Both the position numbers and the translations under genes were made by a program. The notes beneath the pieces are model-generated. The model was given only the letters and a program-made list of their open reading frames with translations, was not told the DNA's origin and ran no database searches. A stretch of 64,000 nt of DNA from Clavelina lepadiformis (taxonomy: Eukaryota > Chordata > Ascidiacea > Aplousobranchia > Clavelinidae). The DNA is taken from contig NC_135245.1 of assembly GCF_947623445.1 (NCBI RefSeq), forward strand, positions 6,083,501-6,147,500, in the 5' to 3' direction. How positions within the stretch are numbered: position 1 is the stretch's first letter; every line of letters begins with the position of its first letter. Positions 22,897-33,136 of this stretch are shown one piece after another.

Positions 22897-24074
22897 TAGA
22901 GATAATTAACGTGGTCGCTACCTAGGACGGGGTTCGTCAATTGACTCATTTTTACGTCACACTACAAAAACCAGTTCTCGCAATAGAGAGCATTGTTTTC
23001 TTTCTGCTGATAATTACAAGTTTATCGAATTAGGTTACAGCTGCCAGCACAGGGGTGTAACAAACGTGTCGACAAACTATGCAAGTCGAATTTTCGCAAA
23101 ACAGAGTAGTTTCGTCACAAGCGCAGCCTAATATCGGAATTTTTGAAGTTTATCGAAGCGTAAGTATAGTAAGAGTTTCTTAGTTAGATTAATTAGATAA
23201 ATTCGTCGGGTCGGTGGTTGCTCGTGGCGTGACAGGAGGGCGCAATTTCCCTGTGAAGAGTTTGTGGGGGAATTCGTGAGGATGTCCGATGTTTTCCCAA
23301 ACCATGGCAAGAGACAGGTTTCCGGAGCTCATACGATTCCTTCGCTTCGATCTGAAGAAGGAAAGGCGTAGGAATCTATTGCATGATAAATTTGCACTCG
23401 CTTCACAACTTTGGAACAGTTTTATATCAATCTGCCAAAAAGCACTCATTCCACAGTGGAAGATAACTGTGGATGAGCAACTATTGCCGTGTAAGGCACG
23501 CTGCAAGTTCATCCAATATATGGCCAATAAACCAGACAAGTTTGGTCTAAAGTTCTGGCTGGCAGTTGACGTCCAAAACAAATATTTATTCAACGGTTTT
23601 CCTTACGTTGGAAAAGATGACGCAAGGAGCCCCCAAGGGAGTGTGCCCACCGACGTTGTGCTGAAACTCATGGCTCCGCTTTTTCAAGGAGGTTACAACG
23701 TCACTTGCGATAATTTTTTCACCTCACTTGACCTGGCGTTGCGACTTGCGGAAAAGAAGTGCAGCCTCGTAGAGACAATGCGCCAGAACAGGAGAGCAGT
23801 CCCGAAAGAGTGCAAGAAGAAAAAGGAGTTACGTGAAACAGAAGTGTTTAGGCACGACGGCTTGTATTCTGAATGCGATTGCTTTTGTTAATTAAAATGG
23901 ACATAGCGGACATGCGATAGAAGTAGTTTTTTCGGAGCAACAGCACAGTTTTCTCAACAAAAAACGTTAGATTTGCGCCGTTTTGACCTTTTGCGTCAAT
24001 TGACGCACTCCGTCCTTCTAGGTATACGAAAATTGCCGTCCTTCTAGTGTTAGTCTGAAAATTCGTTATCTCTA
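22897..24074. mobile_element. piggyBac-type DNA transposon, decayed
   Basis: The inverted ends read TAGAGATAA at the left and TTATCTCTA at the right. Subterminal GACGG and GTCAATTGAC words match in inverted order. It encloses a piggyBac transposase fragment. I do not see the TTAA duplication expected of the superfamily, so the exact ends are uncertain. Confidence 0.6.
23289..23891 (+). pseudogene. piggyBac transposase fragment
   Basis: A 200-residue frame matches the N-terminal half of the piggyBac DDE catalytic domain: TMARDRFPELIRFLRFD, then ITVDEQLLPCKARCKFIQYM with the first catalytic aspartate, then NVTCDNFFTSLDLA with the second. Full transposases are about 550-600 residues, so the N-terminal region and the third acidic residue with the cysteine-rich tail are missing. 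Just upstream, PVKSLWGNSVRMSDVF continues the family pattern in another frame, indicating a frameshift near 23290. It cannot be active. Confidence 0.85.
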
Positions 24075-24924
24075 GGAATTTGATCATGACTTGGGTATTT
24101 CTTAGTTTAGGTTGTTTGGCCACTCTATTTTATGCGTCTGCAGCTATGTGCTGTTATAGGTATTTGTCAACTTCCGAAGTAGTGAACATTCAAGACTTAA
24201 AAACTAACCAGTTACCACTGGATAAAATAATAAGTTATCAACTGCAACATAGCTTCCCAATGCTGCATGCAGTTAATGCACATAGCGGCGCAATGCTGAA
24301 CATGGCTGCACAAATAACACATAGCTGCACACGCATGAAACAAAGGGACCCTCGGTTTCTACGTTTTGAAATAGGCAAAGGAAACGCATTTTCTATAAGT
24401 CATCAATGAAATGATTGAAAGTGGTTACAATTGAGAAAGGTTCGGCTCCGGTTCGTTATTTCTCTTAGTCTTCGCAGGTTCGGTTTGGATTCAATTAATC
24501 AGACTAATTTAATATACAGTATTAGGTTCGGTTTTCAAAACACATATGCTCAAACCAGTTTAAAGGTTCAGTTCCGGTTCGACACCCTTGTTATAATTAC
24601 AGTATTTCCTTAAAACCTTGATTAATATTTGTTACAGTACCCATTGCCATTGTGAAAAGCATGCCAGTAAGGCAATTACACCCTCAAGATTTTTTTAAGA
24701 CTGTGTCTACTGCACTGAACCTCTGCTGTTGAACCTTTGTTATAAATTAATTGGCTTAACTTTTCTTTGTTTTGTATATTGTAAATCAGCATATATGAGA
24801 AGCAAGTGGCATGCATTTTGATTAATCTCATTATCATGTGTAGTTGTGCCCCACTTTCCACTTTGGATTAGTTATTATTACATGAATTTACCATCAGTCT
24901 TAAATTTATATCACTAGCCTATAA

Positions 24925-25622
24925 TTTCAGACCCTTTCTTGGTTTCTGTCTGAGTGACAAGATTTTTTCGACCGCCTATACTTAACAATGGAAAATGTCG
25001 ACCCACTTTGATTCTTTTTTAAATTACAAGTGTTCTGGGCATTGGTTTGTAAATAATTAATTCGTTCAGGTAAGTTTCGTATGGATTGAAATTGAATTCT
25101 ATATGCACTGGACTACAATACGAAGTCACAATGAATGATCTGGCATAATATGCGATGTAAAACGTGTAAGAGTTTGCTTGATATCTGCGACGCATTTGAA
25201 TATAGTAATTTGGTTTGTATTTACTTTTAGTTAATTAAATTATTTTAATCTTTGGTTGACATACCAAACAAAGTTAGCCTGTGTAAAGCTCCGCAGATTA
25301 CATTCAAACCCTTACGCATTTTAAGTCGCAATCTTCATGGACCACTTATCTAGACATCATATCGAACAAGTCCAGTGCGTAGGATTCAAAGCATTACAAA
25401 ATAAGAACTAGCCTAGGCAACATACTTAAAAGTTTGTTCTTTATCGTTTAAAGAAATTCATGTGCAACTCACTTGAGCAAAATTTTTGCAATCCAATACC
25501 CAGAACGTTTGTAATTTAAAAAAGAATGAAAGTGGGTTGACATTTTCCATTGCTAAGTATAGGCGGTCAAAAAAATCTTGCCACCCAAAAAAATGGCGCC
25601 GGTGACTCGGAAAGGGTCTATT
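24925..25622. mobile_element. fold-back DNA transposon, copy 2
   Basis: Same family as the copy at about 188-900. The left end reads AGACCCTTTC and ACAAGATTTTTTCGACCGCC; the right end reads GGCGGTCAAAAAAATCTTGC and GAAAGGGTCT. The interior has the same GATATCTGCGACGCATTTGAA-type palindromic core. There is no coding capacity. Confidence 0.65.
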
Positions 25623-25740
25623 GATTAACCCCTACTACTAAAAACGTTGTCTTTAGGCTAGTTTAACAGTGTAAACTACCACTGGAGTACTGGTTTGTGG
25701 TTGCAAAACTTTTTGAACTGATCCACCCATCTGTAAAAAT

Positions 25741-28700
25741 ATGAGTTCAGCAGTCAAGAATGAAGAGGTAGGCTAAACTGATTTATTGATGAAACTATTG
25801 TTAAAATTTTAAGTGCATATAAATGCTGTAAAATGCACAGTGTTAAACTCTTTGCAAAAGCATCTCAGGACCTGAAATTAAAACATTATTTCTTTGGTTT
25901 TCCATTCAAATTTGGAATAAATTTTGGTGTCGTCCTCTAGGGTCTTATTCAAAATTTCACAACCAAGTGCTGTCGCAAAGGCATGACATTGTTGCATATT
26001 TCTACTCTGAAATGGAGTTTATTACGCAGTGCTGAATAAATGTGCATGTATAGAACTCTTTTTTGTTGTTTCAACTTTAATGCTTTTTAGTTAAATTTAG
26101 TTGCCAGATTTTTATTTCATAGCTTCAATGACCTTGTTCTGGAAATTAATTTCTTTGTTTCCTGTCACCACTAGCAAAGTTAGGAAAACTCACAGGGTGA
26201 CCAAGATCCAATTCTAAAAGACAAGGCCATAATAAAGAAAAGAAAGCTGTAAAGTGGTCAAAAATGACCACTGGTCTTTCTAGTGTGAAACATTTAGTTT
26301 CATACATGATTCCAAGCTGGCCTGGCCAGTTCCTTTCTTTTAATTGCAATTTAGTATCAGCAATTATGCCTTTCCATGTTATATTACCCTGGACGGTGGT
26401 GACAGAGCCTTTTCAAAATCTGTACGGTTTGATATTAAAAATCAGATTTAATGGTTGGCAGGATCTTACAAGTGTTGGTGCATATGCCACTCGGATTTAA
26501 CGAGTCTTGTGTGCTTGTGCCAAACTTTTTTTATTCAATAGGCAGTTGTAGGCATGGTGGGTGGTGACATTGAATAATTATAAAATTCAGCACATGCCCC
26601 AAGAATGTTGCAACCAGGGCTTTGGAGCAGGTGTAAATGTGAAATTGCTCCAGCTCCGGCTCCATTACGTCAAAAACTGAGGTTTAAGGGTGAACGCTCA
26701 ATTTGGAATATCTAGCTCAATGGGTCAGTCAGTAGTCAGTACCATCGGTTGCAGTTATGAACATGTGACTGCTCTGCTGTCAAATCCCCAGCAACGTGGT
26801 TAGTTAGAAAAGGTGGCGCCAAAGAGGCAACAATTCTTAAATTTGTGAAGGGTTGCTGTTAAATTATGTGAATTCAGCCAATAGTAGTAGCATAGCATCT
26901 TATGAAATACATCGGAGCCGGAGCTATTTTTCAAACAACTGGCTCCAACTCCATTTGAATTTCACGTGGAGCGCCGGCTCCGTTGAAAATGCACTGCTCC
27001 TGGGCTCTGGCTCCAAAGCCCTGGTTGCAACACATTTCATTGTTATGTAGTACAATAACTTAGTAAACAGGAAAAGCAAAATTTGCTGATTACATATTGA
27101 TTTATGATAAAATTTAAATCAAACAAAACGTGGATTTCACACATAGTATGATTCTTTGTTCAATAGTGGTGTGCAAAAGGTACCCATCTAAATCTATAAT
27201 GCAATATTAATGGAAAATAATGTGCAGTGGTTTTATCGTAAAGTATGCAGAGATTTGCACTGGCATAATATTTCTTTTTCCAGTGGTCAAAATATAAAGT
27301 TGAATGTTAACTATCTTTTACACCAGTGTTTCTCAAACTTTTTGCGATCGCGTACCACTCATTCGTTTTTTTTGCTACACTGCGTACCACCTGGCTCCTG
27401 AATGACTTATTTTACTCAAATGTACCGGTATTTATTAGTTATTACCGTTATTACTATACCATAACACCAATGAATAGCAAGAAAACACAATTTAATTTGA
27501 TAGAAGCAACTGTTTCTTCTGCACAAGCTTGTCTATCCGGGGCAACACATTACTCACAGCACATCGAAAATCATGTTCAGCGGTACGCGGTACCACTTAA
27601 AAAGCTCTCGCGTACCACTAGTGGTACGTGTACCACAGTTTGAGAACCACTGTTTTACACCATCTTAGCAATATGAATGTTATAAGGTACGTATTAGACA
27701 CAACTTTTTACTAAATAGTGTTTATAGGATTTTAACACTCGACTGGACAATGCAAAGAAATCTCTTGTTGTTGTCCACTTCTGGGCAACATGGGCAGAAC
27801 AATGCACACAAATGAATGAAGTGACGAAAGAACTGGCAAAAAAAAATCCAAATGTATGTAATATTTGCTATTGCAATCTCGACAAAATTATTTGTTTTTT
27901 TTTAAGTCAAACCAATGTTTAATAACAATAACAATCGCTTTCAATTACAGGTTATGTTTTTGTGTGTGGAAGCAGAAGAAATTCCTGAAATATCGCTAAA
28001 ATATGAAGTTGAAGCTGTACCCACATTCATTTTTATAAAAAATAAGCAAAAGATTGGAAGACTTGATGGCGCGAGTGCACCTGATCTTACAAAAATGGTA
28101 AAAGTCCTGATTCATTTCCCGCTTTTCACAAAAATGATTTCCTGACGACCTCTAAAAGTGTATGTTGTCTATGCCTACAAAAATTTTAATGTTGCTTGTT
28201 TTCAGGTTAAACAACATATTGACGCGGTTGCTCCTGCGATTCACATAAAAGCTGACCCTAAGGAGGCCTTGAAAAACAGACTGAAATCTTTGATTAACTC
28301 CGCTCCATGCATTCTTTTCATGAAGGTTTTTATATTTGTTCTGGTTTGCTAATGAAGATTGATGATAAAAAACTTTCAAACTCAGTGTTTTAGGATCAGT
28401 ACGATATATCTTACATAGTAATTATCTTATTCTCAAGGGCACCGCATCCCAACCTAGATGTGGGTTTAGCCGTCAGATGATAACCATCTTGAATGATCAT
28501 AACTGCAAATATTCCACTTTTGACATCTTGGAAGATGAGGCTGTGAGACAAGGCTTAAAAGAATACTCCAACTGGCCAACCTACCCTCAGCTTTATGTTA
28601 ATGGTATTAAAAACTTCTACTTATGTTCCTTTGATAAAGTGAACTGAAATATTTTTGTACAGTTTTAAGCTTGATTTTGCTCATTGTATAAAAATTATTT

Positions 28701-29243
28701 AGGATTTCAGTAAATGTGGTTAAGCCTTAATTTTTTTAAGGCGAGCTGATGGGAGGACTGGATATTGTGCGAGACATGGCACAGGATGGTGAATTGAAAG
28801 ATGCGTTGCCTTTGAATTCCAGTGTGGACCAAGAACTTACTTTAAGTGAACGCATCAAAGTATGACAACGTGATCCCGTAATAAAATGAATTTTTAACAT
28901 AATGCATCATAGATGTTTATCTTTAATTTTATTTTTTATTTTGCAGGCTTTACTGGAACAAAACCAAGTCATTTTGTTTATGAAGGGCGAACCAACTGCA
29001 CCTAGATGTGGATTTAGTCGCCAGATAGTTGATATTTTAAACAAAACTGGCGTCAAATATTCGCACTTTGATGTTTTCAGTGATGAAGAAATTCGCCAAG
29101 GACTTAAAAAATACTCTGACTGGCCCACATATCCGCAGTTATATGTGGCTGGAGAATTATTAGGCGGACTTGACATTGTAAAAGAAATGGAACAACAAAG
29201 TGAGCTAAAAGAAGCTTTGATGGCTGGCTCTACAGATTCTTGA
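25741..29243 (+). CDS. GLRX3: glutaredoxin 3 (PICOT), monothiol glutaredoxin
   Basis: Seven exons: 25741-25767, 27728-27853, 27951-28097, 28206-28325, 28438-28603, 28741-28859, 28947-29243. The product is 333 residues against 335 in human GLRX3. An N-terminal thioredoxin-like domain ([13 protein letters not shown], lacking a CxxC pair, as in the family) is followed by two glutaredoxin domains, each with the monothiol CGFS site and the WPTYPQLYV glutathione-binding block, ending in [10 protein letters not shown] and [10 protein letters not shown]. The family binds bridging [2Fe-2S] clusters with glutathione and works in cytosolic iron-sulfur delivery, usually with BOLA2. The first exon (MSSAVKNEE) is tiny and lies before a 2-kb intron that holds two hAT elements. 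Confidence 0.96.
26615..27023. mobile_element. non-autonomous hAT element, GAGCCGGAGC family, copy B
   Basis: Starts CAGGGCTTTGGAGC and ends CTCCAAAGCCCTG, with perfect 8-bp target duplications GTTGCAAC (26607-26614 and 27024-27031). It is homologous to the element at 15694-16112 in reverse orientation. It lies in GLRX3 intron 1. Confidence 0.87.
27324..27652. mobile_element. non-autonomous hAT element in GLRX3 intron 1
   Basis: Termini CAGTGTTTCTCAAACTTTTT and GTTTGAGAACCACTG are inverted. Perfect 8-bp target duplications TTTTACAC flank it (27316-27323 and 27653-27660). The interior has repeated GCGTACCAC words. There is no coding capacity. Confidence 0.87.
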
Positions 29244-30003
29244 ATTGATTTTACGTCAAGTTTTTAGTTCACTTGAACTTTCCATGAATTTAGTGCTGAA
29301 CATGAAACAATGTTTATTATCAATATGTGGAAACCTGTATAATATACATCCGAGTTACATCAATTTTGGACTCACTATTCTTACTGGTTTTATGTCATTT
29401 TAAATTCTATGTTAAATTTTTTGAATAATTCAAGAAACATTTTCATGAATTGTACTGTATAGCTTTCTCCGTTACGTTAGCTGCAAATGCTTCGCTGTGT
29501 GTTGGAAGTTTTATTTTGAAGCCAATTCATCTGCCTTGTTTCCTGAAACTGTGCTGTGAAATTTGTTCAAAGAGTTACATATTATGTTCGAGAGCAGAAA
29601 CAGTGGCTTATCTAGGATCGCGTTGAGGGGCGGTGGAGATTTTTGACCGCTATGTTTAAAACTACCCGAGTTTCCGCTGAATCCTATTCTAGCTTTTATG
29701 CTACATTCCTCCCCCGCTACGGAAGGAAAAAGTAACATTATGACGATAAAAAAAACGTGAGCATGCACAAACAGCCAATTAATGAAGTTATGAACAAATG
29801 AATGAAAAATTACAGATGATAATATAATTACATGTTGGAGGGTAACTTCGAGAGCAACGTGTTTTGCAAATACTGTACTGTTAATAGTAATAGTTGAAAT
29901 TTTTTTCCAAAAGGCTGAAGTTGTTTTTGTACCGGACGAATCACCGTTCGTTGCCATTCATCCAGATTACTGCGCTGAGGCAAGAAGTAACTATACTCTA
30001 GAC

Positions 30004-30489
30004 CAGACATGTGCAACCAGTGGCCCGTGGGCCGCACTGCGGCCCGCGTGGTGCTCAGCAAAATGTTAGAACTTCATACTAGCCATCACTATTTCATGCA
30101 GTTTACATCAAAGCAATGGAAATTTTCGCACGCTTTGTATAGAAATATTGCCCTTTGTGATACAACAATGCTGCGTTGCATAATTTCGCAATGCGAGATG
30201 CATTTCGCAATGCAATGCCCTTTGTGATGCAACAATGTTGCGTTGCATAATTTCGCAATACGCTTGACTGAATTTAGTTTCCTCATCTTCCATCGACAAT
30301 TATTCACAGTTTTTCAATAAATTGTCGCACAAGTGTGTCGTGGACTGCATTAAATCTATTTCTTAACTACATAAACTGCATAGGAAAGTCGTTTTACGAT
30401 ACTAATTTTTTCTGAAAAAATCATGTGGCCCGCGTTGTCATTCAAAATTTTGTATTTGGCCCTCCAGTGAAAAAGGTTGCACATGCCTG
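30004..30489. mobile_element. non-autonomous hAT element with internal duplication
   Basis: Starts CAGACATGTGCAACC and ends GGTTGCACATGCCTG. Perfect 8-bp target duplications CTCTAGAC lie at 29996-30003 and 30490-30497. The subterminal GGCCCGCGTGG style is shared with the shorter element at 53023-53198. Inside, a block with TTTGTGATACAACAATG and TTGCATAATTTCGCAAT occurs twice about 67 bp apart. Confidence 0.87.
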
Positions 30490-30860
30490 CTCTAGACTCT
30501 AGAGCCTTGTTGACCTGGTCTGGTCAACAGCCAATTTGCTTCTGAAACGAATGAGGACAATCTTGGCTAATTTGGGGTCGCTGATCACAAATATCAACTT
30601 GAAATTTGTTGATTAGCTCTAGTTTTTGAGATATGGCACCATGCCAAAATGTGCTTTACTTGCTGACGCGGAAAGCAGTGTGCGTTTTTCTGTTGTAGCT
30701 TGCATCGGTCAGATAGAGTTGGGCACTTAATATATTTGTTGGAAGTTGGATGACGTGTCTATTCTTATTATTTTTATTTTGACATATGTTTGAGTTGGGT
30801 TGTTTGCTTGTTTCTTTTGTAAAAACTTCATGTGTTTAGCCTTAACTGCTCTTTCTGCAG

Positions 30861-31847
30861 ATGCCTCGTAAATCCATAAAATTAGTTATGAATATTAGTT
30901 ATGATCCACCTAAATGGAGGTTGTTCATCGATTCATCTAAGACAAGTCTTAAGGCCGTTTTACTACATAATGGAAACATCATGCCATCAATCCTAGTGGG
31001 TTACGCAGTTCATATGAAGGAGACACATGACAACATAAAGCAACTTCTAAGGTGCATAAAGTATGACCAACATCAATGGCAGCTGTGTGGTGACTTAAAG
31101 GTAGTAGCTCTTGTTATGGGTCTGCAGCTAGGTTATACTAAGTACTGCTGTTTTCTTTGTGAATGAGATAGTCGAGCGAAAGATTCCCACTACATCAAGA
31201 AAGGCTGGCCTCTCCATCATTGACTCCAGGGGAGAAAAACGTTCTACATCCACCACTTGTTGAATCAAATAAGATTTTGTTGCCATCGTTGCACATAAAA
31301 CTGGGTTTAGTGAAGAACTTCGTCAGGGCAATGGACAAAGCAGGAGCTGGTTTCATGTACCTCGGCAAAAAATTTCCCCGAATGAGCGAAGCCAAAAAAA
31401 GGAAGGTGTGTTTATAGGTCCCCAGATAAGGCACCTTCTCGAAGACGGTGAATTTGATCAAGTGTTATTTGGCGAAGATAAAATTGCATGGGAAGCGTTT
31501 AAGTTGCTGTCCACAAAATTCTTGGGGAACAAAAGAGCTGACAACTACACGGAATTGGTGTCCAATCTCATTAAAGCATACAGATGCATGGGGTGCAATA
31601 TGTCACTGAACTACTGAAGATACATTTTTTGGACTCGCACCTGGATTTTTTTCCACCAAACTGTGGAGACGTTAGTGATGAGCATGGTGAGCGATTTCAC
31701 CAATACATATCTACAATGGAAAAGAGGTACCAGGAAAAACAGAATCAATCAATGCTTGCTGACTTTTGCTGGATGATATCTAGGGATGCTCCATTAACCG
31801 TATACAAGCGACAGGCGAAAAGGAGAAGAACAGATAAAATAGATTAG
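30861..31847 (+). pseudogene. mobile-element ORF, family uncertain, broken
   Basis: Consecutive plus-strand frames read as parts of one decayed protein. Recognisable blocks include WRLFIDSSKTSLKAVLLHNG, the cysteine pair CCFLCE, LGNKRADNYTELV and DEHGERFHQYISTMEKRY. I recall this protein type as a repetitive, transposon-associated family seen in many animal genomes but cannot name its superfamily. About four interruptions show it is not functional. The N-terminal part appears missing, and I do not see its terminal repeats. Confidence 0.6.
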
Positions 31848-32042
31848 AAATTTATATTTGAAAAGTGACAATTATTTGTTGCATATGCTATGCTGAAATA
31901 TAAACGCATGCAATTATTACACTGTTGGTAGATTTTTACTGTTGTGGCGATCGTGATAACAAACTATAACAATTATGTAATTGGCATTTTAAAAGCGGTT
32001 TGTGTGTGTTTCTCCAGTCAGGGGCAATTGAATGTTTAAACA

Positions 32043-32533
32043 GGGCATCCAGGCAGGATAGCGACTGTCAAAACAGCGACTGTCATAATGGCGCCTTCAT
32101 AATAGCGACGTAATCAAGTGAGCGACATTCCGAACAGCGATTGTCTAAATGCCGACCGCATTAAAACAGCGACTGTTATGATAGCGACTTAACTAGGCTT
32201 ACCATATTTTACCATATCACTTACATGTGACTATGGATAGTCCAAATAAAATGTTGTTTTAAAGTCCCTTTTGGTTTCAATCTTTCACTACGCAGTATTT
32301 GCCTGTTTCTGCGTGCATACGTGTGTAGAGAGGTGTGGGGGATGGAAGTGCGTGTGCGCGTAAGCCTAAGATTTAATAAAAGAAGTGAGGTCGCTGTTGT
32401 GGCAGTCGCTGTTTTAAATGAATCGCTGTCGTGTAGTCGCTCTATTGACAGTCGCTGTTTTAAATGAATCGCTGTCGTGTGGTCGCTCTATTGATAGTCG
32501 CTGTTCTGACAGTCGCTATTTGGAACCCGAGCC
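32043..32533. mobile_element. non-autonomous DNA transposon with GCGAC subterminal motifs
   Basis: Perfect 8-bp duplications TTTAAACA flank it (32035-32042 and 32534-32541). Ends begin GGGCATCC and finish CCCGAGCC. Just inside, TAGCGACTGTC on the left faces GACAGTCGCTA on the right. More than a dozen AGCGACT or AGTCGCT words are arranged so that left-half words are inverted relative to right-half words. Near the right end a 40-50-bp block (AGTCGCTGTTTTAAATGAAT) is duplicated in tandem. The superfamily is unclear; the 8-bp duplication would fit hAT or P. Confidence 0.75.
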
Positions 32534-32574
32534 TTTAAACAGAGATATTACTCGTGGTTAAGCAGTTATGCAAA

Positions 32575-33096
32575 CAAAAGAGTTTGAAGTGTTTCAAATA
32601 CTATATTGTATTTTTACCGTGTAACGTTTCGATTGTACTTTGGTCAAGAGTTTCGGTGATAATAGAATAATATTAGATGTGACATAGCTTGTACGTAGCA
32701 ATGCAAAAATAACATATGGCATTCGCTGATTGGTCAATGCGGCGAATATAAAAGCTAATGTTTCGTTTAAATCGTCTTCTAAGCTCTCTTCTCTTAGCTA
32801 TTTCTTTTGTTCTGCTGAATTGAAGTTATTGCTGAATTATTCGGAATTGGAATGATTACTGAATTCGAGTTATAGCTTGGTTTAAATGTGGAAAGATGGT
32901 GTAAATGTTTCTAATTTGATACAACCTATTCGGACAATATAACAATTAGATTTTATGAAGTTGGTGTTGATTTGAAGAAACATTATAAAGACAGTAAACG
33001 CAACGGAGTCAAAGACAATTATCTCGGAGTCAAACAGTAAGACTATTAATCTTGGCTTTAGGCCAACCTAAAAGCAATACACCACCATCATCCCCA
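32575..33096. repeat. LTR-like copy, fossil (related, diverged)
   Basis: A promoter-like stretch with GATTGGTCAAT (CCAAT box) and AATATAAAAG (TATA type), followed by a part ending in CCCCA. Its second half is clearly related to the second half of the sequence at 35168-35890, sharing TTATGAAGTTGGTGTTGATT and AAACGCAACGGAGTCAAAGA. The left edge is uncertain. It reads as a lone LTR of the same family as the neighbouring element. Confidence 0.5.
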
Positions 33097-33136
33097 TACT
33101 GTTGTGTTCAATAAAGTGCACCAAGGCTTACCATAT

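Larger units (their letters stand above)
22600..25740. other. HSP90-GLRX3 intergenic region
   Basis: Contains the HSP90 3' untranslated region, a broken piggyBac element (about 22897-24074), a partial repeat end rich in GGTTCGG words (about 24430-24590, ending CGACACCCTTG) and a fold-back element copy (about 24925-25622). No host gene is seen. Confidence 0.5.

Noticed and set aside
22600-25740. HSP90 and GLRX3 as an operon
   Set aside because: Same strand, but separated by 3.1 kb of transposon debris with poly(A) signals directly after HSP90. No sign of polycistronic spacing.
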